Below, piece after piece: positions 1 through 6,757 of a DNA stretch of 64,000 nt. The notes beneath the pieces are model-generated. The model was given only the letters and a program-made list of their open reading frames with translations, was not told where the DNA came from and ran no database searches. Position numbers and translations under genes: made by a program. Origin of the DNA: Rhodospirillum rubrum ATCC 11170. GTDB taxonomy: Bacteria > Pseudomonadota > Alphaproteobacteria > Rhodospirillales > Rhodospirillaceae. The DNA lies in NCBI RefSeq assembly GCF_000013085.1, contig NC_007643.1, positions 4,184,501 through 4,248,500 of the forward strand. The letters run 5' to 3'. Position 1 is the first letter of the stretch. Each line of letters starts with the position of its first letter.

Positions 1-274
1 GGCCAAGGAACTGGAAAACGCCCTGGCCCAATATCAAATCCGCCGGGTCGAGGCGCTGAACGAGGCCTTCGATCCGCATTTCCATCAGGCGGTGCAGGAA
101 GTCGAAAACACGGCGGTGCCCAATGCCACCATCGTCTCGGTGCTGCAGGACGGCTATGTCATCCATGACCGCCTGCTGCGTCCGGCGATGGTCGTGGTGT
201 CGCGGGGCGGCCCCAAGCGCGAGCCCAAGCCCGCCGCCGACAGCGCCGACGGCGGCGTCAACACCACCGTCTAG
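1..274 (+). CDS. grpE: GrpE nucleotide exchange factor, C-terminal part
   Basis: This is the 3' end of grpE, the exchange factor that releases ADP from DnaK in the cytoplasm. The open frame enters from the left edge with codons starting at base 2. It encodes a coiled segment (AKELENALAQYQIRRVEALN) followed by the beta-domain signature FDPHFHQAV, then DGYVIHDRLLRPAMVVV, which is the standard GrpE ending. It closes at TAG 272-274 after a short Pro/Ala/Asp-rich tail. The start, and probably hrcA or another heat-shock neighbour, lie outside the window. A palindromic repeat starts at the stop codon and a strong terminator follows at 363-397, so this is the end of its transcript. Confidence 0.93.
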   Translation, partial: AKELENALAQYQIRRVEALNEAFDPHFHQAVQEVENTAVPNATIVSVLQDGYVIHDRLLRPAMVVVSRGGPKREPKPAADSADGGVNTTV

Positions 275-320
275 AAAAAATCTCCGAGCGCTCTGGACCA
301 GAGTGCGACGACGATTTTCT
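275..320 (+). repeat. Palindromic element family 1, copy A
   Basis: An imperfect dyad follows directly on the grpE stop codon. The centre CTCTGGACCAGAG (291-303) is a perfect palindrome around one A. The flanks AAAATC (277-282) and GATTTT (313-318) are inverted. The asymmetric parts CCGAGC on the left and GACGACGA on the right recur in the copies near 9394, 9820 and 30752. The position between gene and terminator suggests a 3'-UTR hairpin or a mobile palindromic unit. Confidence 0.75.
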
Positions 321-362
321 TCACCATCCCTCTATTTGCGAGCCTTTATCGGCTTGATCGAC

Positions 363-397
363 AGCGGCGGGCGCAAACCAGCGTCCGCCGCTTTTTT
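363..397 (+). terminator. Rho-independent terminator of grpE
   Basis: The arms AGCGGCGGGCGC (363-374) and GCGTCCGCCGCT (381-392) form a 12-bp stem with one G-U pair and the 6-base loop AAACCA. Six T residues follow at 392-397. This is the most canonical terminator on the plus strand of the window, and no other plus-strand gene precedes it than grpE. Confidence 0.85.
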
Positions 398-402
398 CGC
401 CC

Positions 403-1002
403 TCAGAGCAGGGCGGCGACCCGCTCGCGCAGGGCGGGCAACACCTCGGCTTCGAACCAGGGATGGCGATTGATCCAGGCGGTGTTGCGCCAGCTTGGAT
501 GGGGAAGCGGGAAGAAGGCGGGGTCGCCCTGGTCGAAGCGGTGGACGCGCTCGGTCATGCTGTCGCGCCGCCCCAGGTAAAAACCCTGGGCATAGCCGCC
601 GACCAGCAGGGTCAGGGCGATCCCTGGAAGGACGGCGCGGAAGGCCGGCTGCCACAAGGGGGCGCAGTCGGGCCGGGGCGGGGCGTCGCCGCCCTTGGCC
701 AGCCGCCCGGGGTAACACAGCCCGGTCGGCACCACGGCGATGCGGCGCGCGTCATAGAAGGTCTCGCGATCCACCCCCATCCAGGCGCGCAGCCGGTCGC
801 CGCTGGCGTCGTTCCACGGGATGCCGGTGGCATGGACGCGGGTGCCGGGCGCCTGACCGACGATCAGCAGCCGCGCCGTTACCGAGACGCGAAACACCGG
901 CCGGGGGCCGAGCGGCAGATGGGCGGCGCAGAGGGTGCAGGCCTCGGCCCGGGCGACGACGGCCGCCAGCGCCGCCTCGGCCTCCGCGTCCGGAGGCGTC
1001 AT
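403..1002 (-). CDS. Uracil-DNA glycosylase family protein (COG1573-like)
   Basis: A 199-residue protein of the uracil-DNA glycosylase superfamily, expected to excise uracil or a related base in DNA repair. Motif A is VGQAPGTR (residues 48-55) and motif B is PHPSWRN (167-173). Four cysteines, C22 and C25 (CTLC), C96 and C113, are spaced like the 4Fe-4S ligands of family 4 enzymes. The motif A differs from the family 4 GEAPG form and motif B has HPS followed by WRN, so the subfamily is uncertain. The ATG at 1002 overlaps the TGA of the upstream sirtuin (ATGA), which indicates translational coupling. Confidence 0.8.
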   Translation of the reverse strand: MTPPDAEAEAALAAVVARAEACTLCAAHLPLGPRPVFRVSVTARLLIVGQAPGTRVHATGIPWNDASGDRLRAWMGVDRETFYDARRIAVVPTGLCYPGRLAKGGDAPPRPDCAPLWQPAFRAVLPGIALTLLVGGYAQGFYLGRRDSMTERVHRFDQGDPAFFPLPHPSWRNTAWINRHPWFEAEVLPALRERVAALL

Positions 1003-1739
1003 CGCCCGGCCACGGCGCCCAGCAAGCGCTCCACATAGGCCGGAACCACCTCGCTGGCCGGGCCATACAGGCTTTCCTCGAACAGCGTCGCCCCCAGGCT
1101 GGGTTCCAGGTTCAGTTCGACCGTATGGGCCGCGCCCTCGAAGCGGGCCTGACGGACGAAGCCGGCGGCCGGATAGACGTTGCCGGAGGTGCCGATCGAG
1201 AGGAACAGCCCGCAGGTCGAGAGGGCGTCTTGAATGCGCTCCATTTCGAGGGGAATTTCCCCGAACCACACGATATGGGGCCGTAAGGTCCCGACCGTGG
1301 CGCAGGCCGGGCAGCCGTCGCTTTCGCCCAGATCGGCCCGCCAGTCGAGCACCGCGCCGCAGTCCAGGCAGCGCGCCTTGGTCAATTCGCCGTGCATGTG
1401 GATAAGCTGGCGCGATCCGGCTCGCTCGTGCAGATCGTCGATGTTCTGGGTGACGATCAGCACCTCGTCGGGCCACTCGCGCTCCAGGCGGGCCAGGGCC
1501 TCGTGGGCGGGATTGGGCAGGCAACTCGGATCAAGCAGGCCGCGCCGGCGGTCGTTATAAAAGGCCTGGACCAGGGCGGGGTCGCGGGCGAAGCCTTCGG
1601 GGGTCGCCACGTCCTCCAGCCGCACCCGCGCCCAGACGCCATCGCGATCGCGGAAGGTGTCCAGTCCCGATTCCTTGGAAACACCGGCCCCGGTCAGGAT
1701 GACGATGGGGCAAGGCAGCAGACCGGTCATGACTATCAT
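999..1739 (-). CDS. cobB: NAD-dependent protein deacylase, sirtuin (CobB type)
   Basis: This sirtuin removes acyl groups from lysine with consumption of NAD. From the chosen ATG (246 residues) one sees [14 protein letters not shown] (17-30), [12 protein letters not shown] (97-108), the catalytic HMHG (His116) and four zinc cysteines at 124, 127, 143 and 146. Tyr61 and Arg64 (FYNDRR) match the Y-x2-R pair that lets class III sirtuins such as CobB and SIRT5 accept succinyl or malonyl lysine, so a desuccinylase role is plausible. The start is uncertain: ATG codons at 1757, 1739 and 1730 are all in frame, and AAGGAA stands closest to 1739. It is coupled to the downstream glycosylase gene and divergent from the phosphatase at 1816. 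Confidence 0.88.
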   Translation of the reverse strand: MIVMTGLLPCPIVILTGAGVSKESGLDTFRDRDGVWARVRLEDVATPEGFARDPALVQAFYNDRRRGLLDPSCLPNPAHEALARLEREWPDEVLIVTQNIDDLHERAGSRQLIHMHGELTKARCLDCGAVLDWRADLGESDGCPACATVGTLRPHIVWFGEIPLEMERIQDALSTCGLFLSIGTSGNVYPAAGFVRQARFEGAAHTVELNLEPSLGATLFEESLYGPASEVVPAYVERLLGAVAGR

Positions 1740-1815
1740 CTTTCCTTTTTTCGCCATCCCTTGGGCGCCGTGGTAAAACAGGGCGGGCCAGGGAAACGGC
1801 CCGGAGAGGGAACCG

Positions 1816-2307
1816 ATGCATCGTATTCTTTTCGTCTGCACCGGCAATATCTGCCGCTCGCCCACCGCCGAGGTTGTGTTCCGGGCCAAGGCCCAGGCCG
1901 CCGGTTTGGGGGAGCGGGTTTTTGTCGATAGCGCCGGGACCGCCGGCTATCACGTGGGCGAGCCCGCCGACGGCCGGTCGGCGGAGGCGGCGCGGCGGCG
2001 CGGCTATCGCTTCGAGGGCCAGATCGCCCGTCAGGTGCGGGCCGATGACTTCGAAACCTTCGACCTGATCCTGGCGCTCGATGCCGGCCATCTGGCGGCC
2101 TTGCGCCGCCTATGTCCGCCGGCGCGGCGCGATCGGCTGGCGCTGCTGATGGATCACGCCTCGTCGCCCTGGGTCGGCACGGATGTGCCCGATCCCTATT
2201 ATGGCGGGGCCGGCGGTTTTGATGACGTGCTCGATCGTATCGAAGACGCCTGCGACGGGCTGGTCACCCGGCTGAACGCCGCCCCTCTCGTCTCCGGAAA
2301 ATCCTAA
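1816..2307 (+). CDS. Low-molecular-weight protein-tyrosine phosphatase
   Basis: A 163-residue low-molecular-weight phosphatase. The P-loop C-x5-R is CTGNICRS at residues 8-15 near the N-terminus, and the general acid is Asp126 in VPDPYYG, both standard for the family. A GGAGAGG ribosome site precedes the ATG. The 76-bp gap to the divergent sirtuin should hold both promoters. The substrate is unknown. In other bacteria such enzymes act on tyrosine kinases of polysaccharide export or on stress-related phosphoproteins, but no such kinase is adjacent here. Confidence 0.9.
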   Translation: MHRILFVCTGNICRSPTAEVVFRAKAQAAGLGERVFVDSAGTAGYHVGEPADGRSAEAARRRGYRFEGQIARQVRADDFETFDLILALDAGHLAALRRLCPPARRDRLALLMDHASSPWVGTDVPDPYYGGAGGFDDVLDRIEDACDGLVTRLNAAPLVSGKS

Positions 2308-2320
2308 AAACCGCCGGTCG

Positions 2321-2935
2321 TCAGTCGCTCAGGGTCTTGAAGGATTTGCCCACGCCGTAAAGGATGCCGCCAACGCTGCCCACCGCCACCGGATAGATGG
2401 CGTTGCGCTCGATCCACGAGCGCGGGGTGCGGGAGTCGAAGGCCGAGCGGATCTGGTAGGCGTCCTTGTATTCATAGAAGGCGACCATCCGCCCGGCCCA
2501 TAGGCCAAGCTCGGGCTGATCGGCGGGGGGGCTGTCGCGCAGGGTGACGAAGGCCATGCGCGCCTGACGGGGATGCATGGTGTCGTAATCGACCACCCGT
2601 TCCTCGAAGAAGCGGGCGGTATGCAAGCTGGCCTCATCGCCGGTCGCCTCCGACACCCGGGCCAGCCCCGACCAGGCGGCCTGGGTGGTCGGCCAGCGCT
2701 CGGCGGCGCTGCGATAGAGCGCGGCCGCGCCCCGGGGATCGCCGGCCCGTTCGGCGGCTTCCGCCCGGGCCAGGGCGTCGCGCGAGGCGTCGATATCAAA
2801 GGCACCGGCCTCGGCGGCGGGGGGCTCAACCGGCTTGAAGGCGGAACAGCCGCCAAGCCCGGCGGTCGTCAGAGCCAATCCCAAGGCGAAAGGGATCGAC
2901 AGGAGGCCTGGGCGGCCTTTGTGACGAGCGGGCAT
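2321..2935 (-). CDS. Putative lipoprotein with TPR-like helical region
   Basis: A 204-residue protein with an N-terminal signal ending in a lipobox (LGGC), so it is predicted to be a lipoprotein of the cell envelope. Residues of about 45-110 are Ala/Arg-rich amphipathic helices (ARAEAAERAGDPRGAAALYR) resembling a tetratricopeptide unit. The C-terminal half has no motif I recognise. The start at 2935 is preferred over 2941 because AGGA is 7 bases upstream. It converges with the phosphatase gene, with only 13 bp between the stops. Function unknown. Confidence 0.7.
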   Translation of the reverse strand: MPARHKGRPGLLSIPFALGLALTTAGLGGCSAFKPVEPPAAEAGAFDIDASRDALARAEAAERAGDPRGAAALYRSAAERWPTTQAAWSGLARVSEATGDEASLHTARFFEERVVDYDTMHPRQARMAFVTLRDSPPADQPELGLWAGRMVAFYEYKDAYQIRSAFDSRTPRSWIERNAIYPVAVGSVGGILYGVGKSFKTLSD

Positions 2936-3036
2936 GGGCATATCCTGGGACTGTGATCCGGGCGGCGGGCCAAGCCTACCGCGACCGCCGCCCCCCGCCA
3001 AGGGCCAAGCCGGAAGACGTCCGGGAGAGAGTGCCG

Positions 3037-3891
3037 ATGCCCCTGACCCCCGCCCTGCGCGAGCGCCTTGCCGCCTTGCTGGGAACGCCCCTGCTCGAGG
3101 ATCACGCCTTGTCCGGCGGAGACATCGCCGAGGTGCGCGCCGCGCGCTGCGCCGATGGGCGACGGCTGGTGATCAAGCTGGGCGCGAAAGGGGCCGATCT
3201 GGCCTCTGAAGGCGCCCAACTCGGCCGATTGGCCGCCGCCGGGGTGCCGGTGCCCAAGGTGTGGCTGGCCGAGGACGCGGTGCTGGTGATGGCCCAGGTC
3301 GAGGCGGGCGAGGCCTTGGCGGGGCCGGCCCAAGAAGATCTCGCCCGGGTGCTGGCCGCCCTCCATGCCCAGCCCCAGCCGTTTTTCGGCTTTGAATGCG
3401 CCACGGCGGTGGGGGGGCTGGTTCAGCCCAATCCGCAAGGGCCGCGCTGGATCGCCTTTTTCGCCGAGCACCGGCTGCTGGCGATGGCGGCGCAAGGGGT
3501 GGCGGCGGGGCGGCTGCCCATCGCGCTGGCCAAACGGGTGGAAACCCTGGCCGGCCGCCTTGAGCGCTGGCTGATCGAACCGCCCCACCCCAGTCTGATC
3601 CATGGCGATCTGTGGGGCGGCAATGTGTTGTGCCGGGGCGGTAAAGTGGCCGCCCTGATCGATCCGGCGCCGTCTTATAGCCATCCGGTGGAACTGGCCT
3701 TTGGCACGCTGTTTTCCACGCTTGATGACGTTTTTTTCGACCACTATCAGCGATTTTTGCCGATAGAGCCGGGATTTTTCGAGGAAAGGCGGGTGCTGTA
3801 CACGCTGTATCCGCTGCTTGTCCATGTCCGGCTGTTTGGCGGCGGCTATGGTTCCCAGGTCGACCGCCTGCTCAGCCGTTTTGGCCTGTGA
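3037..3891 (+). CDS. Fructosamine kinase family protein
   Basis: A 284-residue kinase of the fructosamine-3-kinase/aminoglycoside phosphotransferase fold. The catalytic loop is HGDLWGGN (189-196) and the metal-binding Asp is in IDPA (209). The N-lobe carries the ATP lysine in VIKLG (45-49). Bacterial members phosphorylate ribulosamines or fructosamines on glycated proteins and so start deglycation. The ATG at 3037 has GGGAGAG upstream; an in-frame start further upstream at 2953 would add an unlikely Arg/Pro-rich tail. It is divergent from the lipoprotein gene and stands alone. Confidence 0.85.
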   Translation: MPLTPALRERLAALLGTPLLEDHALSGGDIAEVRAARCADGRRLVIKLGAKGADLASEGAQLGRLAAAGVPVPKVWLAEDAVLVMAQVEAGEALAGPAQEDLARVLAALHAQPQPFFGFECATAVGGLVQPNPQGPRWIAFFAEHRLLAMAAQGVAAGRLPIALAKRVETLAGRLERWLIEPPHPSLIHGDLWGGNVLCRGGKVAALIDPAPSYSHPVELAFGTLFSTLDDVFFDHYQRFLPIEPGFFEERRVLYTLYPLLVHVRLFGGGYGSQVDRLLSRFGL

Positions 3892-3900
3892 GCGGCCCCA

Positions 3901-4016
3901 GAGCGGCGAGCGGAAAAGTGGGTACCGGTTTTCCGCGTTATCGCCGCTCCAAATTATAGACTCTAGATCAAAGTTTCTGCGTTAAAGGAGACTCCTTTAA
4001 CGCAGTTTGATCTAGG
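3901..4016. repeat. Palindromic element family 2, copy 1
   Basis: Two nested hairpins in tandem. The first has GAGCGGCGA (3901-3909) against TCGCCGCTC (3941-3949), with inner arms GCGGAAAA (3910-3917) and TTTTCCGC (3929-3936) around GTGGGTACCGG. The second has CTAGATCAAA (3963-3972) against TTTGATCTAG (4006-4015), enclosing 14-base perfect arms at 3977-3990 and 3992-4005. A second copy lies at 37667-37751. The right half is read through as the 3' end of thpR. Confidence 0.8.
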
Positions 4017-4567
4017 GCCTCGGGGCGGTAAGCGGCCAAGGGATAGACCGCCTCTTCGCGATAGAGCGGGCCCTCGCCGGTCAGCAGGCTGGAAAACAGC
4101 GAGAAGCTTGTCACCGTCAAAGAGCCGCGCACCGACAGATTATTGGCCTCGACGAAGCGCCGCAACCGCTCGGGGTCGGGAGTCTTGAGGCGGGCGAGGC
4201 TGATGTGCGGGGAATAAACATGCTCGTCGGGCCCGACGCCCAGCCCGCGCAGCGCGGCGTCGATCCGCCCTTTGAGCAAGGTCAGGGCCGGTGTTTTTTC
4301 CACCCCCGCCCACAGCAGGCGCGGCCGGCGCTCGCCGCCGAACACCCCCAGGCCGGCAATCGGCAGGGTGAAGGGCTCGGCCCGCACCGACAGCAGGGCG
4401 GCATCAATCTCGCGCGCCAGTCCCTCCTCGGTCTCGCCAAGAAAGCGCAAGGTCACATGAAGGTTCTGGGCGGGCGCCCAGCGCGCGCCGGGGATGCCGG
4501 CTTCCAGACCGCTCAAGCGGGCGCGCAGCGAGTCGTCAAGGGTCAGGGCGATGAACAAACGCACCAT
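3968..4567 (-). CDS. thpR: RNA 2',3'-cyclic phosphodiesterase (2'-5' RNA ligase family)
   Basis: A 199-residue member of the 2H phosphoesterase family, which opens 2',3'-cyclic RNA ends and can join 2'-5' linkages in vitro. Both H-x-T/S motifs are present: HVTL at residues 37-40 and HISL at 121-124. AAGGAT precedes the ATG. The last 15 or so residues (LDQTALKESPLTQKL) are encoded inside a palindromic repeat, which has evidently replaced or extended the original C-terminus. Members commonly end near residue 180-185, so the extension is probably not catalytic. Confidence 0.88.
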   Translation of the reverse strand: MVRLFIALTLDDSLRARLSGLEAGIPGARWAPAQNLHVTLRFLGETEEGLAREIDAALLSVRAEPFTLPIAGLGVFGGERRPRLLWAGVEKTPALTLLKGRIDAALRGLGVGPDEHVYSPHISLARLKTPDPERLRRFVEANNLSVRGSLTVTSFSLFSSLLTGEGPLYREEAVYPLAAYRPEALDQTALKESPLTQKL

Positions 4568-4594
4568 CGGCTTTTATCCTTATGCTAAGCGGGC

Positions 4595-5290
4595 TTAGGG
4601 CGAGGCGGCCTTGCGGGCCCGGGCGATCAGGGCCTCGGCCTGGGGCAAGATCCTGGCCACGATCACCGCCACGCCCTCGGCGGTGGGATGCAGGCCGTCG
4701 GGCTGGGTCAAGGCCGGGTCGCGGGCGACGCCATCGAGGAAAAACGGATAGAACAGGGTGTCGTATTTTTCGGCCAGGTCGGGAAACAGCCCGTTGAAGG
4801 CGGCACCATAGTCGCGGCCCAGATTGGGCGGGGCCAGCATGCCGGTCAGCAACACCGGCAGTCCCTCGGCCTTGAGACGGCCAAGCAGGCTATCAAGGTT
4901 CTCGCGGGTGCGCGCCGGATCCAGGCCGCGCAATCCGTCATTGGCCCCCAGTTCGACGATCACCGCCTGGGGATGGTCGCCCAGCATCCAATCCAGCCGG
5001 GCCAGCCCGCCGGCCGAGGTGTCGCCCGAGACGCCGGCGTTGATCACCCGCACGTCATGGCCCCTGGCGCGCAGCGCGGCTTCAAGCTGCACCGGAAAGG
5101 CGGTCTCGGGGGGCAGGTTGTAGCCCGCCGTCAAGCTGTCGCCAAGGGCGCTGACGACGATGGGGTCGGCGGCCGAGGCCGGCCCGGCCAAAGGGATCAT
5201 AAGACTGAGGGCAATGCCAACCGCTTGGATCAGGCGCGGCCGCGCCCCATATCGCCAGAGCTTGCGTATCGGTGTGGAAAGGATGGTCAT
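4595..5290 (-). CDS. tesA: Arylesterase / acyl-CoA thioesterase I, GDSL family, secreted
   Basis: A 231-residue periplasmic SGNH hydrolase. The signal peptide has a long basic start and a hydrophobic stretch (residues 20-39) and ends near ASA-AD at 40. The four blocks are visible: GDSL with Ser52, Gly88, GAND with Asn117, and DGLH with Asp198 and His201. It is the counterpart of E. coli TesA, and as there it stands head-to-head with ybbA. Its ATG (complement of 5288-5290) overlaps the ATG of ybbA on the same CATG, so its promoter must lie inside ybbA or the start is further inside. Confidence 0.88.
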   Translation of the reverse strand: MTILSTPIRKLWRYGARPRLIQAVGIALSLMIPLAGPASAADPIVVSALGDSLTAGYNLPPETAFPVQLEAALRARGHDVRVINAGVSGDTSAGGLARLDWMLGDHPQAVIVELGANDGLRGLDPARTRENLDSLLGRLKAEGLPVLLTGMLAPPNLGRDYGAAFNGLFPDLAEKYDTLFYPFFLDGVARDPALTQPDGLHPTAEGVAVIVARILPQAEALIARARKAASP

Positions 5291-6029
5291 GGACGGCTCC
5301 CGCGACGGTTCCCCGGTGATCGATATCACGGATCTCCAGCTTAAGCTGAGGGGCCCGGCCGGCGAGGTCAACATTCTGCGCGGTCTCGACCTGCGGGTGG
5401 CGGCCGGGGAAACCCTGGGCGTCGTCGGTCCGTCGGGGTCGGGAAAGACCTCGCTGCTGATGGTCGCCTGCGGGCTGGAGCGCGCCACCGCCGGCCGGGT
5501 GGTGGTGGCCGGCCAGGATCTGACGGCGCTGTCGGAAGACGCCCTGGCGCTGTTTCGCCGCGACAGCATCGGCATCGTCTTTCAGGCCTTCCACCTGATT
5601 CCGACGATGACGGCGCTCGAAAACGTCGCCGTTCCCCTGGAATTCGCCGGGCGGCGCGACGCTTTCGAGCGCGCCCGCCATCACCTGGAAACCGTTGGCC
5701 TGGGCCATCGCCTTGGTCATTATCCCGGTCAGCTGTCGGGCGGAGAGCAACAGCGCGTCGCCCTGGCCCGCGCCTTCGCCCCTGAGCCCCGGCTGCTGCT
5801 GGCCGACGAGCCGACCGGTAATCTCGATGGCGAGACCGGCGAGAAGATCATGGCCCTGCTGTTTGATTTGCGGGCGCGCGCCGGCACCACCTTGGTGCTG
5901 ATCACCCATGATATGGATCTGGCGCGGCGCTGCGACCGCATCGTTCATGTGCGTGACGGCCGCATCACCGGTGAGGAAAGCGGTCGCGGCGAAGGCTCGG
6001 CCCACAGCCTGCTGGCGGCGGTGGAATGA
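5289..6029 (+). CDS. ybbA: ABC transporter ATPase, YbbA/LolD family
   Basis: A 246-residue ATPase of the MacB/LolD type. It has Walker A GPSGSGKT (47-54), the signature LSGGEQQR, and Walker B LLADEPTG followed by an ITHD switch. It should power the permease encoded at 6754. The start at 5289 is chosen because AAAGG stands 6-7 bases upstream; ATG 5283 is directly behind that site. The gene order tesA, ybbA, ybbP is the same as in E. coli, where the transporter function is also not settled. Confidence 0.87.
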   Translation: MDGSRDGSPVIDITDLQLKLRGPAGEVNILRGLDLRVAAGETLGVVGPSGSGKTSLLMVACGLERATAGRVVVAGQDLTALSEDALALFRRDSIGIVFQAFHLIPTMTALENVAVPLEFAGRRDAFERARHHLETVGLGHRLGHYPGQLSGGEQQRVALARAFAPEPRLLLADEPTGNLDGETGEKIMALLFDLRARAGTTLVLITHDMDLARRCDRIVHVRDGRITGEESGRGEGSAHSLLAAVE

Positions 6030-6757
6030 CGCCGGCCCGGTTCGACGCCGAGCGGGCGAAGGGTTACGACGACCGGGTGAGCCGGGCGATCCCCGGCTAC
6101 GGCCTGCTTCACGATATCGCCGCCGTCACCATGGCCGCCCTGGTGCCGCCTCAGGCCCGGCTGCTGGTGGTCGGCTGCGGCACCGGCACCGATATCTTGC
6201 GTCTGGCCCCCCATCAGCCCGGCTGGTCGTTCGTGGGCGTCGATCCCGCGGCCGAGATGCTGGCGCTCGCCCGCCTTCGTTTGGCCGAGGCCGGGCTGGA
6301 GGGGCGAACCACCCTGGTCGAAGGCCGGGTCGAGGCCGTCGAGCCGCCGCCCGCTGGCGGCTTCGATGGGGCGCTGTGCCTGCTGGTCGGCCATTTCTTG
6401 CCCGATAGCCCCGCTACCGCTGAAGCCGCCTATGGCAAGGCGGCCTTGCTGGCCGGGGTGGCCGCCCTGCTGCGCCCCGGCGCGCCTTTGCTGATCGCCG
6501 ATTTCGCCCTGCCGCCGCCCACCGAGGTCTTGCCCGCCGGGCTGATCGAGGACGCCTGGACGCTGTGGCAGCACGAGCGCGGCATCGCCGCCGAGGCCAT
6601 CGATCGCGGCCTTGCCCATGCCCGGCGGGCCATTCACCCCATCGATCCGGCCCGCCTGGGCGCCTTGCTAGGCGCCGCCGGCTTCACCCCGCCCGCCGGG
6701 GTGTTCCAGGCCTTGCAGGTGCGCGGCTGGCTGAGTTTTCGGAAGGACGACCGATGA
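6026..6757 (+). CDS. Class I SAM-dependent methyltransferase
   Basis: A 243-residue methyltransferase with the SAM-binding glycine loop VVGCGTGTDILRLA (about residues 48-61), the acidic turn VGVDPAAEML after the second strand and the FDGALCLLV strand. The substrate cannot be told; the sequence around residue 30 is typical of the small-molecule methyltransferase superfamily. It is inserted in the ybbA-ybbP operon with an ATGA overlap on each side, so it is co-translated with the transporter. Confidence 0.82.
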   Translation: MTPARFDAERAKGYDDRVSRAIPGYGLLHDIAAVTMAALVPPQARLLVVGCGTGTDILRLAPHQPGWSFVGVDPAAEMLALARLRLAEAGLEGRTTLVEGRVEAVEPPPAGGFDGALCLLVGHFLPDSPATAEAAYGKAALLAGVAALLRPGAPLLIADFALPPPTEVLPAGLIEDAWTLWQHERGIAAEAIDRGLAHARRAIHPIDPARLGALLGAAGFTPPAGVFQALQVRGWLSFRKDDR

